A stretch of DNA of 64,000 nt, taken from Pseudomonas weihenstephanensis (GTDB lineage Bacteria > Pseudomonadota > Gammaproteobacteria > Pseudomonadales > Pseudomonadaceae). The stretch covers positions 18,261 to 82,260 of the forward strand of contig NZ_JYLF01000013.1 in assembly GCF_001043055.1 (NCBI RefSeq). The letters run 5' to 3'. Position numbers and translations under genes: made by a program. The notes under the pieces are model-generated. The model was not told the DNA's origin. It saw only the letters and a program-made list of their open reading frames with translations, and did no database searches. Shown here piece by piece: positions 8,509 to 16,177 of this stretch (its first letter is position 1; every line of letters begins with the position of its first letter).

Positions 8509-9432
8509 GTGAAAGCGCCCCGCGTGACCCTTGATCAATGGCGCACCCTGCAAGCGGTGGTCGACCACGGCGGCTTTGCCCAGGCCGCCGAGGTGCTGCA
8601 CCGCTCGCAATCGTCCGTCAGTTATACCGTGGCCCGCATGCAGGATCAGCTCGGGGTGCCACTGCTGCGCATCGACGGCCGCAAAGCGGTGCTCACCGAA
8701 GCGGGCGGCGTATTGCTGCGCCGCTCGCGGCAGCTGGTCAAACAAGCCAGCCAGCTCGAAGACCTGGCCCACCACATGGAGCAAGGCTGGGAAGCGGAAG
8801 TTCGCCTGGTAGTGGACGCTGCCTACCCCAACGCACGGCTGGTACGCGCGCTGACCGCATTTATGCCGCAAAGCCGTGGCTGTCGGGTGCGCCTGCGTGA
8901 AGAAGTGCTGTCCGGCGTCGAGGAGGTCCTGCTCGAAGGGGTCGCTGACCTGGCCATCAGCAGCTTCAATATTCCAGGCTATCTGGGCACTGAGTTGAGT
9001 GCGGTAGAGTTTGTCGCCGTGGCTCACCCGGACCATCCGCTGCACCGTCTGCAACGTGAACTGCAATTTCAGGACCTTGAAAGCCAGCTGCAAGTGGTGA
9101 TCCGCGATTCGGGGCGCCAGCAACCACGGGACATGGGCTGGCTGGGCGCCGAACAACGCTGGACCGTTGGCAGCTTGGCCACCGCTGCCGCCTTTGTCGG
9201 TAGCGGCCTGGGTTTTGCCTGGCTGCCCCGACACATGATTGAACGCGAAATACACGAAGGCGTGCTCAAGCCTTTGCCGCTCCATCAGGGCGGTAACCGC
9301 CACCCGGTGTTTTTCCTGTACAGCAACAAGGACAAACCGCTGGGGCCTGCCACCCAAATACTTGTCGAGTTGTTACGCACCTTTGATACAGCGCCGCTGG
9401 ACGCAGCGTTTGCTGCGCCACTGCAAGCGTGA
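8509..9432 (+). CDS. LysR family transcriptional regulator
   Basis: A 307-residue LysR-type regulator starting with GTG at 8509, preceded by GAGG. The N-terminal winged helix-turn-helix is at about residues 8-66 (DQWRTLQAVVDHGGFAQAAE, then SQSSVSYTVARMQDQLG). The effector-binding periplasmic-binding-protein fold covers about 95-300. It is divergent from azoR, so it probably controls azoR and itself, responding to a quinone or other electrophile; that ligand is an inference. Confidence 0.88.
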   Translation: MKAPRVTLDQWRTLQAVVDHGGFAQAAEVLHRSQSSVSYTVARMQDQLGVPLLRIDGRKAVLTEAGGVLLRRSRQLVKQASQLEDLAHHMEQGWEAEVRLVVDAAYPNARLVRALTAFMPQSRGCRVRLREEVLSGVEEVLLEGVADLAISSFNIPGYLGTELSAVEFVAVAHPDHPLHRLQRELQFQDLESQLQVVIRDSGRQQPRDMGWLGAEQRWTVGSLATAAAFVGSGLGFAWLPRHMIEREIHEGVLKPLPLHQGGNRHPVFFLYSNKDKPLGPATQILVELLRTFDTAPLDAAFAAPLQA

Positions 9433-9545
9433 ACAGCGGTGGGCAGGAACCGGATTCGCGCATATCCTGTCCAACGATCGCTACACCTCGCCCCATTGCC
9501 TGCGTGACATAGACCCGTCACCCCACTTTTCAGGATTACTGAACC

Positions 9546-10115
9546 ATGCTTAAAAAGATTGCCCTCGCCGCTGGTGCCCTGCTGTTTGCTGCCAACCTGA
9601 TGGCTGCCACGCCTGCACCGACCAAGGCGCCGCATGTACTGCTGAACACCAGCTTCGGGGAAATTGAAATCGAACTGGACCCGGTAAAAGCACCGATCAG
9701 CAGCAAGAACTTTCTGGAATACGTCGACAGCGGTTTCTACACCAACACCATTTTCCACCGGGTAATCCCGGGCTTCATGGTGCAAGGTGGCGGTTTCACG
9801 GCTCAAATGACACAAAAAGACACCAAAGACCCGATCAAAAACGAAGCCAGCAACGGCCTGCATAACGTGCGTGGCTCCTTGTCGATGGCCCGTACCAGCA
9901 ACCCGAACTCTGCCACTAGCCAATTTTTCATCAACGTGGCTGACAACGCCTTCCTTGATCCGGGCCGTGATGCCGGTTACGCCGTGTTCGCCAAAGTGGT
10001 GAAAGGCATGGACGTTGTCGATCAAATCGTTAACTCGCAGACCACCACCAAGCAAGGCATGCAAAATGTGCCGATTGACCCGGTTCTGATCAAGTCCGCC
10101 AAACGCGTGGACTGA
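9546..10115 (+). CDS. ppiA: Periplasmic peptidyl-prolyl cis-trans isomerase (cyclophilin)
   Basis: A 189-residue cyclophilin with a signal peptide (cleavage after AANLMA, about residue 21), so periplasmic. It catalyses cis-trans isomerisation at proline peptide bonds during protein folding. Catalytic landmarks are FHRVIPGFMVQGG, with the catalytic Arg, near 75-87, and SMARTSNPNSATSQFFIN near 115-132. Length and layout match E. coli PpiA (190). It is followed after 96 bases by the ABC exporter gene on the same strand. Confidence 0.93.
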   Translation: MLKKIALAAGALLFAANLMAATPAPTKAPHVLLNTSFGEIEIELDPVKAPISSKNFLEYVDSGFYTNTIFHRVIPGFMVQGGGFTAQMTQKDTKDPIKNEASNGLHNVRGSLSMARTSNPNSATSQFFINVADNAFLDPGRDAGYAVFAKVVKGMDVVDQIVNSQTTTKQGMQNVPIDPVLIKSAKRVD

Positions 10116-10185
10116 TGGATTGAGTCTTGCAGGGAGCGCTGACCGGTAAAAACTACGCCATCGGGTGCTACCGGCCACACCACTA

Positions 10186-10207
10186 AAGGAGAGCCCGCAC
10201 AGCGGGC
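10186..10207 (+). promoter_or_regulatory. Ribosome site followed by a hairpin before the ABC exporter start
   Basis: AAGGAG (10186-10191) lies 20 bases from the GTG at 10212, too far for normal initiation. A perfect hairpin GCCCGC-ACA-GCGGGC (10193-10207) fills most of the gap. When folded, it brings the effective spacing to 5 bases for the GTG or 11 for the ATG at 10218. This may tune translation. Confidence 0.5.
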
Positions 10208-10211
10208 GTCA

Positions 10212-12050
10212 GTGACCATGCTCTACCGTCGTTTCGAACAACTGATCGATATTTTCCGCAAGCCTCCCACCGATGCACCGCCCTCCACCGTGTGGGCGTT
10301 TTACCTCTATTACCTGCGTCAGGTATGGCCGATTTTTGCCGCGCTGCTCGTGGTGGGGCTGGTCGCAGCCCTGGTCGAAGTCGCGCTGTTCAGCTACCTG
10401 AGCACCTTGATCGACCTGGCCCAGGGCACGCCCAGCACTGACTTTTTCAGCCTCCACAAGGGTGAACTGATCTGGATGGCCGTCGTGGCCTTGATCATTC
10501 GCCCGGTGTTCTTTGGCCTGCATGATTTATTGGTGCATCAGACCCTCAGCCCGAGCATGACCAGCCTGATCCGCTGGCAGAATCACAACTATGTGCTCAA
10601 GCAAAGCCTGAACTTCTTCCAGAACGATTTTGCCGGGCGCATTGCGCAACGCATCATGCAAACCGGCAACTCGTTACGCGACTCAGCGGTGCAAGCGGTG
10701 GACGCGCTATGGCACGTGTTGATCTATGCCATCAGCTCGCTGGTGCTGTTCGCCGAAGCCGACTGGCGCCTCATGCTCCCGCTGCTGACCTGGATCGTGC
10801 TTTATATCGGTGCACTGTATTACTTCGTCCCCAAGGTCAAGGAACGCTCGGTGGTGTCCTCCGAAGCGCGCTCTAAACTGATGGGCCGCATCGTCGACGG
10901 CTACACCAACATCACCACCCTCAAGTTGTTTGCCCACACTCACTTTGAGCAACAGTACGCCCGCGAAGCCATCATCGAACAAACCGAAAAAACCCGACTG
11001 GCCAGCCGTGTCGTCACCAGCATGGACGTCACCATCACCAGCATGAACGGCCTGTTGATTGTCAGCACCAGCGGCCTGGCCCTGTGGCTGTGGAGCCAAT
11101 CGTTGATCAGCGTGGGAGCCATTGCGCTGGCCACGGGCCTGGTGATCCGCATCGTCAACATGTCCGGCTGGATCATGTGGGTGGTCAACGGCATCTTCGA
11201 AAACATCGGCATGGTCCAAGACGGGCTGCAAACCATTGCCCAGCCTGTGGCGGTGACTGACCGCGAAAATGCCCCGCGCCTGAACGTGACCCGGGGCCAG
11301 GTGCGCTTCGAACACGTGGACTTCCACTACGGCAAGCGCAGCGGCATCATCAGCGACCTGAACCTGGTGATCAAACCGGGCGAAAAAATCGGTTTGATCG
11401 GCCCCTCAGGCGCCGGCAAATCGACACTGGTCAACCTGCTGCTACGCCTGTACGACCTCCAAGGCGGGCGCATCCTGATTGACGGTCAGAATATTGCCGA
11501 AGTGACGCAAGAAAGCCTGCGCGAGCAAATCGGCATGATTACCCAGGACACCTCGCTGCTGCACCGTTCGATTCGCGACAACTTGCTGTACGGCAAACCG
11601 GATGCCACCGACGAACAATTATGGGCTGCCGTGCATAAAGCCCGCGCCGACGAATTCATCCCGCTGCTGTCCGACGCTCAAGGCCGAACCGGCTTTGATG
11701 CCCATGTGGGTGAGCGCGGGGTCAAATTGTCGGGTGGCCAGCGCCAGCGCATTGCCATCGCCCGCGTGCTGCTCAAGAACGCGCCGATTCTGATCATGGA
11801 CGAAGCCACTTCGGCATTGGACTCTGAAGTGGAAGCAGCGATTCAAGAGAGCCTTGAAACCCTGATGCAGGGCAAAACCGTGATCGCCATCGCTCACCGC
11901 CTGTCGACCATCGCGCGCATGGACCGCTTGGTGGTGCTGGAAAAAGGTCAGATCGCCGAAAGCGGCACGCATGCCGAACTGCTCGCCCAGGGCGGTTTGT
12001 ATGCACGCCTCTGGCAACACCAAACGGGTGGATTTGTCGGGATCGATTAA
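10212..12050 (+). CDS. ABC exporter, fused permease and ATPase
   Basis: A 612-residue half-transporter of the MsbA/ATM-like type, acting as a dimer in the inner membrane. The transmembrane domain (about residues 25-330) has six helices. The nucleotide-binding domain follows, with Walker A GPSGAGKST 397-405, signature LSGGQ 506-510, Walker B ILIMDEATSALD near 523-534 and the switch His in AIAHRLS near 559. The substrate is not determinable; such half-transporters export lipids, peptides or drugs. The start is GTG 10212 or ATG 10218; see the hairpin before it. Confidence 0.9.
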   Translation: MTMLYRRFEQLIDIFRKPPTDAPPSTVWAFYLYYLRQVWPIFAALLVVGLVAALVEVALFSYLSTLIDLAQGTPSTDFFSLHKGELIWMAVVALIIRPVFFGLHDLLVHQTLSPSMTSLIRWQNHNYVLKQSLNFFQNDFAGRIAQRIMQTGNSLRDSAVQAVDALWHVLIYAISSLVLFAEADWRLMLPLLTWIVLYIGALYYFVPKVKERSVVSSEARSKLMGRIVDGYTNITTLKLFAHTHFEQQYAREAIIEQTEKTRLASRVVTSMDVTITSMNGLLIVSTSGLALWLWSQSLISVGAIALATGLVIRIVNMSGWIMWVVNGIFENIGMVQDGLQTIAQPVAVTDRENAPRLNVTRGQVRFEHVDFHYGKRSGIISDLNLVIKPGEKIGLIGPSGAGKSTLVNLLLRLYDLQGGRILIDGQNIAEVTQESLREQIGMITQDTSLLHRSIRDNLLYGKPDATDEQLWAAVHKARADEFIPLLSDAQGRTGFDAHVGERGVKLSGGQRQRIAIARVLLKNAPILIMDEATSALDSEVEAAIQESLETLMQGKTVIAIAHRLSTIARMDRLVVLEKGQIAESGTHAELLAQGGLYARLWQHQTGGFVGID

Positions 12051-12058
12051 GCCAGAAC

Positions 12059-12085
12059 AATAGCCTGCCGAACTGGCAGGCTATT
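12059..12085 (+). terminator. Hairpin terminator after the ABC exporter
   Basis: Perfect 11-bp stem AATAGCCTGCC/GGCAGGCTATT with a 5-base loop, nine bases past the stop codon. The following bases are only moderately T-rich. Confidence 0.7.
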
Positions 12086-12207
12086 CCTACAACGTGAGTC
12101 GGCCGATTATCAGCCCCCCCTCCCCGCGTTGAGTCGAGCGAACACTACAGTGAAGTACAGACGCGAACTGCTCGCGTCTTCACTGACGTATCCAATGGAC
12201 TGAACTC

Positions 12208-12501
12208 ATGAACCGACTCTGCATTTTTTTAATCACGCTCACGCTTGGTTTGCCATTCGCTACATTTGCCCACGCGGCAGAGGCTCACCAAGGCGATGCA
12301 ACGCAGCTGCAACCCACCAAAGTCAAAAAAAACCGGCTGCCGGGCAATGGCCCTTACGTGTACATAAATTGCGTAGCCATGACCCCGGACGGGCCCCTCC
12401 CCGCGCTGCCTTTTCGCTCGACCTACTCAACGGCTGCCGAATTAATGGCCAACCGAAGGGATCTGTCGCAATGTGAAAAACGAAATGACGCACCTGCCTG
12501 A
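12208..12501 (+). CDS. Small exported protein, unknown
   Basis: A 97-residue protein with a clear signal peptide (MNRLCIFLITLTLGL, cleaved after about residue 24 at AHA). The mature part is about 73 residues, basic near its start (KVKKNRLPGNGPY) with two Cys (in YINCVAM and LSQCEKR) that could form a disulfide in the periplasm. I do not recognise the family. It has its own 150-base upstream region and converges with the gene ending at 12520. Confidence 0.55.
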   Translation: MNRLCIFLITLTLGLPFATFAHAAEAHQGDATQLQPTKVKKNRLPGNGPYVYINCVAMTPDGPLPALPFRSTYSTAAELMANRRDLSQCEKRNDAPA

Positions 12502-12519
12502 TTTGAGGGTGTGCACGGC

Positions 12520-13644
12520 TCAGCCTTGCCGATAGGGCAAGGCTGAGCGGGCTTCCTGGGCATATGCCAACACACCTTCCCGCTCACGCCGTAAAAAATC
12601 ACTGACTGCCGCTTTCAATCCCGCGTGGCGCAGGTAATGCCATGAATGGGTAATCACCGGTTCAAAGCCGCGAATCAACTTGTGCTCGCCCTGTGCTCCC
12701 GCATCAAAGCGCTGAATACCCTGTGCGATGGCGTAATCCATGCCCTGGTAGAAACACGTTTCAAAGTGCAACCGGTCGAACTCAGCCAGGCAGCCCCAGT
12801 AACGCCCGTACAAACTGTCGCCCCCCACCAGGCTGAAGGCCATCGCCACCGGCTGGTTGGCTTGCTTGGCCATCACCACACGAATGGCCGCTGGCATGCG
12901 CTCGGCCAGCAGACTGAAAAACGCGCGGGTCAAATACGGGGTGCGTCGGCGTATGGCGTAGGTATTGGCATAGCAGGCGTAGACGAAGCCCCACTGTGCT
13001 TCGCTGACCTGATGGCCTTCGAGCCATTCAAACTCAAACCCCTGCCCCGCCACTTGCTCACGCTCTTTGCGCATCTGCTTGCGTTTACGCGAGCTGAGCG
13101 TATCGAGAAAGTCCTGAAAGTCGCGGTACTCACGATTTTGCCAATGAAACTGGCAGCCCAGCCGCTGTAACCAGCCCGGTTGCTGTGCCAACGCGTTATC
13201 GGCCAACGGGTCGGTGAAGTTGATGTGCGCACTGGACAACCCCTCGACCTCCAGATAACCGGGCAATGCCGCCAGCAGCGCGAACCCGTCTTCGGCGCGA
13301 GCCGCCAGCAAGCGCGGGCCACTGACCGGGCTAAACGGTACGGCCGTCAAAAGCTTGGGGTAGTAGTCAATGCCCGCACGCTCGCAAGCATCCGCCCACT
13401 CGTGATCAAACACGTATTCGCCATAAGAGTGCCATTTGCGATAACTGGGCAACGCCGCTTGCAGCTGCCCATTTTCGTAATGCAGCAAATGCTCGGGCTG
13501 CCAACCTGAATGCGGCCCAAGGCTGGCGCTGTCTTCCAGGGCACTGAGAAAGGCATGACGCAGAAACGGTTGCGAGGCAGGCACCAGCGCATCCCATTCC
13601 TGAGCGCTAATAGCCGACAGGCTGTCCAGACGATGTAACGGCAT
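12520..13644 (-). CDS. FemAB/GNAT-like protein (DUF482, COG3146)
   Basis: A 374-residue cytoplasmic protein of the family annotated as peptidoglycan biosynthesis/recognition (DUF482), related to the FemAB/GNAT acyl-transfer fold. Typical stretches are SGPRLLA near 110, REYRDFQDFLDTLSSRKRKQ near 170-190, and a C-terminal region with RYWGC, HFETCFYQGMDYAI and KLIRGFEP. The reaction is unproven. It is close to full family length and divergent from the porin gene at 13903. Confidence 0.82.
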   Translation of the reverse strand: MPLHRLDSLSAISAQEWDALVPASQPFLRHAFLSALEDSASLGPHSGWQPEHLLHYENGQLQAALPSYRKWHSYGEYVFDHEWADACERAGIDYYPKLLTAVPFSPVSGPRLLAARAEDGFALLAALPGYLEVEGLSSAHINFTDPLADNALAQQPGWLQRLGCQFHWQNREYRDFQDFLDTLSSRKRKQMRKEREQVAGQGFEFEWLEGHQVSEAQWGFVYACYANTYAIRRRTPYLTRAFFSLLAERMPAAIRVVMAKQANQPVAMAFSLVGGDSLYGRYWGCLAEFDRLHFETCFYQGMDYAIAQGIQRFDAGAQGEHKLIRGFEPVITHSWHYLRHAGLKAAVSDFLRREREGVLAYAQEARSALPYRQG

Positions 13645-13705
13645 TGAAAAACCTCAGCACGCGGCGTAAGGCCGCGATGGTACCACCCCGCCAGCGACGA
13701 TGACG

Positions 13706-13761
13706 CTGTCACAGACTTGCTATCACTTTGCCACTTTTCTGTCATATCCAGCCGCGATACT
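13706..13761 (+). promoter_or_regulatory. Predicted double PhoB box and -10 of the porin promoter
   Basis: Four 7-base direct repeats in exact 11-base phase: CTGTCAC at 13706, TTGCTAT at 13717, TTGCCAC at 13728, CTGTCAT at 13739. The PhoB half-site is known to be CTGTCAT with 11-base periodicity, about ten bases upstream of the -10. Here GATACT (13756-13761) lies ten bases after the last repeat and no good -35 exists, which is typical of PhoB-activated promoters. The first and fourth repeats are the strong ones. Confidence 0.65.
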
Positions 13762-13902
13762 GACGCCGCTTCTTAGATCGCGGGGTTATGAGTGGTCATC
13801 GGCCCACACGCCGAAAGTCCACCCGCACCGCTTCAATTCAGAGCCCATAAAGGGCCGTTTTTCCTGGGGTGGCTAGGGCCATCTCACCACTGGGAGATTC
13901 AT

Positions 13903-15195
13903 ATGCGTCTTGTATCTACACGGGTTGCGGCGGGACTGTGTGGCGGCTTGGCTATAGCCATGAGCATTCCGGCCAGCGCCGGGGTCGATGCCAAACTGCT
14001 GGAAATGCTCAAGGCCAACGGCTCCATTTCGCCAGCTCAATACGCTGAATTGCAAACCGAACTCACCAGTGAAAAACAGGCCCAGCAAGAAGCTGCCGCC
14101 AATCAGGTGAAGAAGTCTGATCTGAGCGCCTTCGAACAAAAAGTGGCCTGGGCGGCCAAAACTGAATTCAAGGGCGACGTACGCGTGCGTCAGGAAACAG
14201 TCAAAATCGATGGCGAATCTGACGGCAAAAACAAGGACCGTCAGCGCATTCGTGCTCGTTTGGGTGCCTACACCGAGATCAACCCGCAAGTGAACACCGG
14301 TATTCGTATTGCCACGGGCGGCGGCGACGATGCGCGCTCCACCAACCAGGACCTGGACAACTACTTCGACAAGAAGCAGCTGTGGCTGGATCAGGCCTAC
14401 ATCGACTACCACCCCACGGCGATTAATAACCTGCACCTGATTGGCGGCAAGATGCCACAACCGTGGGTCAGCACCGGCGATGTGATCTGGGACAGCGACA
14501 TCAACCCCGAAGGTCTGGCCGCCACCTACAAACACAACCTGGGCAACAGCGGCGTCGAGATGTTCGGTAGCGCGGGTTATTACACCCTCAAGGACAACGT
14601 CGACGGCGAAGGCGTGCAATTTCGCAATGACCTGAGCATGTACGCCGGCCAGTTGGGTGCACGTTTCGCGCCGACCGACAGCTTGAAAGTGACGCTGGGC
14701 GGCAGTGTTTACGGCTACAAAAACGACGAAGACAGCAAGTGCCCCACCACCGGCACCAAAACCACCCCGTGTGCACTGGCGGTCAACGGCAACAGCACCG
14801 ACGAGTTCCGTCTGTACGAAGGCTTTGGCCAGGTCGATATTGCCAACCTGCCGTTGCCACTGTCGCTGTATGGCCAATACGTGCATAACGCCGAGACCGA
14901 CAGCGATCAGGACGATGCGTGGCTGGTGGGCTTCAAAAGCAAGTACAACGCCTTCAGCCTGGACTACAACTACCGCGATATTCAGCGTAACGCCGTGGTC
15001 GGTGCCTTCACTGACTCTGACTTCGCGAACGGCACTACCGGTTCTCGCGGCCACAAGGTCAAACTGGGCTACGAGATCGACAAGAACTTCGGGGTTGGCG
15101 TGACGTACTTCCTGACCAAAGCCGACTACGCCACCACCACCCAGAAAGATGCCAACACCAATACCTTGCAACTGGACGTTGAAGCCAAGTTCTAA
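13903..15195 (+). CDS. Putative outer-membrane porin (Porin_5 type)
   Basis: A 430-residue outer-membrane barrel from the ATG at 13903, preceded by GGGAG. The open frame reaches back to 13792, but the signal peptide (cleavage after PASA, about residue 26) begins here. After it comes a short helical/coiled-coil segment (about 30-80: LLEMLKANGSISPAQYAELQ), then beta strands ending in LQLDVEAKF with a C-terminal Phe. A Cys pair lies in a loop (KCPTTGTKTTPC). It looks like the 'putative porin' family. The PhoB-type box upstream suggests phosphate-starvation induction and possibly passage of a phosphate compound. Confidence 0.8.
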   Translation: MRLVSTRVAAGLCGGLAIAMSIPASAGVDAKLLEMLKANGSISPAQYAELQTELTSEKQAQQEAAANQVKKSDLSAFEQKVAWAAKTEFKGDVRVRQETVKIDGESDGKNKDRQRIRARLGAYTEINPQVNTGIRIATGGGDDARSTNQDLDNYFDKKQLWLDQAYIDYHPTAINNLHLIGGKMPQPWVSTGDVIWDSDINPEGLAATYKHNLGNSGVEMFGSAGYYTLKDNVDGEGVQFRNDLSMYAGQLGARFAPTDSLKVTLGGSVYGYKNDEDSKCPTTGTKTTPCALAVNGNSTDEFRLYEGFGQVDIANLPLPLSLYGQYVHNAETDSDQDDAWLVGFKSKYNAFSLDYNYRDIQRNAVVGAFTDSDFANGTTGSRGHKVKLGYEIDKNFGVGVTYFLTKADYATTTQKDANTNTLQLDVEAKF

Positions 15196-15218
15196 CGGCA
15201 CCTGGGCTTAAGAGAATG

Positions 15219-15255
15219 CGTCGTCGATCCCCACATCCGTCGACGACGTTTTTTC
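15219..15255 (+). terminator. Rho-independent terminator of the porin gene
   Basis: CGTCGTCGA (15219-15227) pairs with TCGACGACG (15240-15248), followed by TTTTTTC. It lies 24 bases past the porin stop and separates it from the convergent anti-sigma gene. Confidence 0.88.
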
Positions 15256-15257
15256 TT

Positions 15258-15497
15258 TTAGCTTTCACTCGAGCGCGAGCGCTCACGCATCATGCGCTCA
15301 ACCGTACTGTCCAGGTCGGCCGGTGGCGTCTCGGGCAGCTTTTTCAACGTCGCCCCCAGCAAGCGCATGTGTTTGATGAACCGACGGCAGTTGGGACAAA
15401 ACAACAAGTGATGACGCACCAACAACCGTTCACGAAACGTCAACTGACCATCCAGATAATCGCTTGAGCGGGCTACTTGCTGTTTGCAGGTCAACAT
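15258..15497 (-). CDS. Soluble zinc-finger anti-sigma factor
   Basis: A 79-residue protein with the zinc-binding anti-sigma (ZAS, zf-HC2) signature: His, three residues, CPNC near 30-38 (HHLLFCPNC), with another Cys at residue 4. There is no transmembrane segment, so the protein should act in the cytoplasm, unlike RseA-type anti-sigmas. The start overlaps the last codons of the ECF sigma gene by 7 bases, so the two are translationally coupled. The layout recalls the SbrI/SbrR pair of P. aeruginosa; orthology is not shown. Confidence 0.8.
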   Translation of the reverse strand: MLTCKQQVARSSDYLDGQLTFRERLLVRHHLLFCPNCRRFIKHMRLLGATLKKLPETPPADLDSTVERMMRERSRSSES

Positions 15498-16093
15498 TCA
15501 CCGGTTTCCTCGAAATGCTCCACGGTCGCGAAGACTTTAAGTCGGGCTCTGTGCACGAGCACCCGAACATTAGAGAGCGATATCTCCAGAAGATTACAAA
15601 TCTGCTCCAGCTCCAGCCCTTGACGCTCACGCAACACCAGCACGCTGCTTTGCAGCTGCGGCAAGCTCAACAATGTGTGCTCCAGGCAGTCACGCAATTC
15701 GTCTTCGGTGAGCAGGGCTTCAGGTGTGTCCTGATGCCAGGCGAAAGGCGCCAGCAACCAATGGCCATCACTGGAGAAGCGCTCATCATCGATCGTGCCG
15801 TGGGGCGATGGCAGGTCGTCGAGCAGCACTTCGCGGCGATTTTGTTTATAGCGGTTTTTCGCACAGTTGGCCGTGATGGTCAGCAGCCAGGTTTTCAGGC
15901 TTGAGCGGCCCTCAAACCCGGCCAGGTTGCGCACCACCGACAACCACGCATCTTGCACGGCTTCATCGGCGTGCCGATTGCCGACAATCGCGTACGCCAC
16001 GGCACGCATCGGGCTTTGATAGGTACTGACCAGCTCGCGAAAGGCCCGCTCATCACCGGCCAGCAAGCGGGTTAATAATTGAGTGTCTGCCAT
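15491..16093 (-). CDS. ECF (group IV) RNA polymerase sigma factor
   Basis: A 200-residue extracytoplasmic-function sigma factor. Region 2 covers about residues 10-80 (AFRELVSTYQSPMRAVAYAI, then DEAVQDAWLSVVRNL and SSLKTWLLTITANCAKN). Region 4 covers about 130-190 (LPQLQSSVLVLRERQ, then LEISLSNVRVLVHRAR, the -35 recognition helix). The linker between them (about 85-125) is longer than in many ECFs. It is followed by and overlaps its likely anti-sigma factor. The signal sensed is unknown. The next gene upstream, 84 bases away in the same direction, is a KAS III. Confidence 0.92.
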   Translation of the reverse strand: MADTQLLTRLLAGDERAFRELVSTYQSPMRAVAYAIVGNRHADEAVQDAWLSVVRNLAGFEGRSSLKTWLLTITANCAKNRYKQNRREVLLDDLPSPHGTIDDERFSSDGHWLLAPFAWHQDTPEALLTEDELRDCLEHTLLSLPQLQSSVLVLRERQGLELEQICNLLEISLSNVRVLVHRARLKVFATVEHFEETGEC

Positions 16094-16177
16094 TGGGTCT
16101 CACAGCGGTTGAAGTGGCGGGCGCAGGCGACGAACCTGAAGCTCGCAGCCTGCGCCCGTGACGACACCATCAAGGGA

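Noticed and set aside
8416..9357. 313-codon minus-strand frame opposite the LysR gene
   Set aside because: Antisense shadow; the plus-strand LysR protein has complete domains.
13873..15201. 442-codon minus-strand frame opposite the porin
   Set aside because: Antisense of a gene with a signal peptide, strong start and terminator. No domain seen in it.
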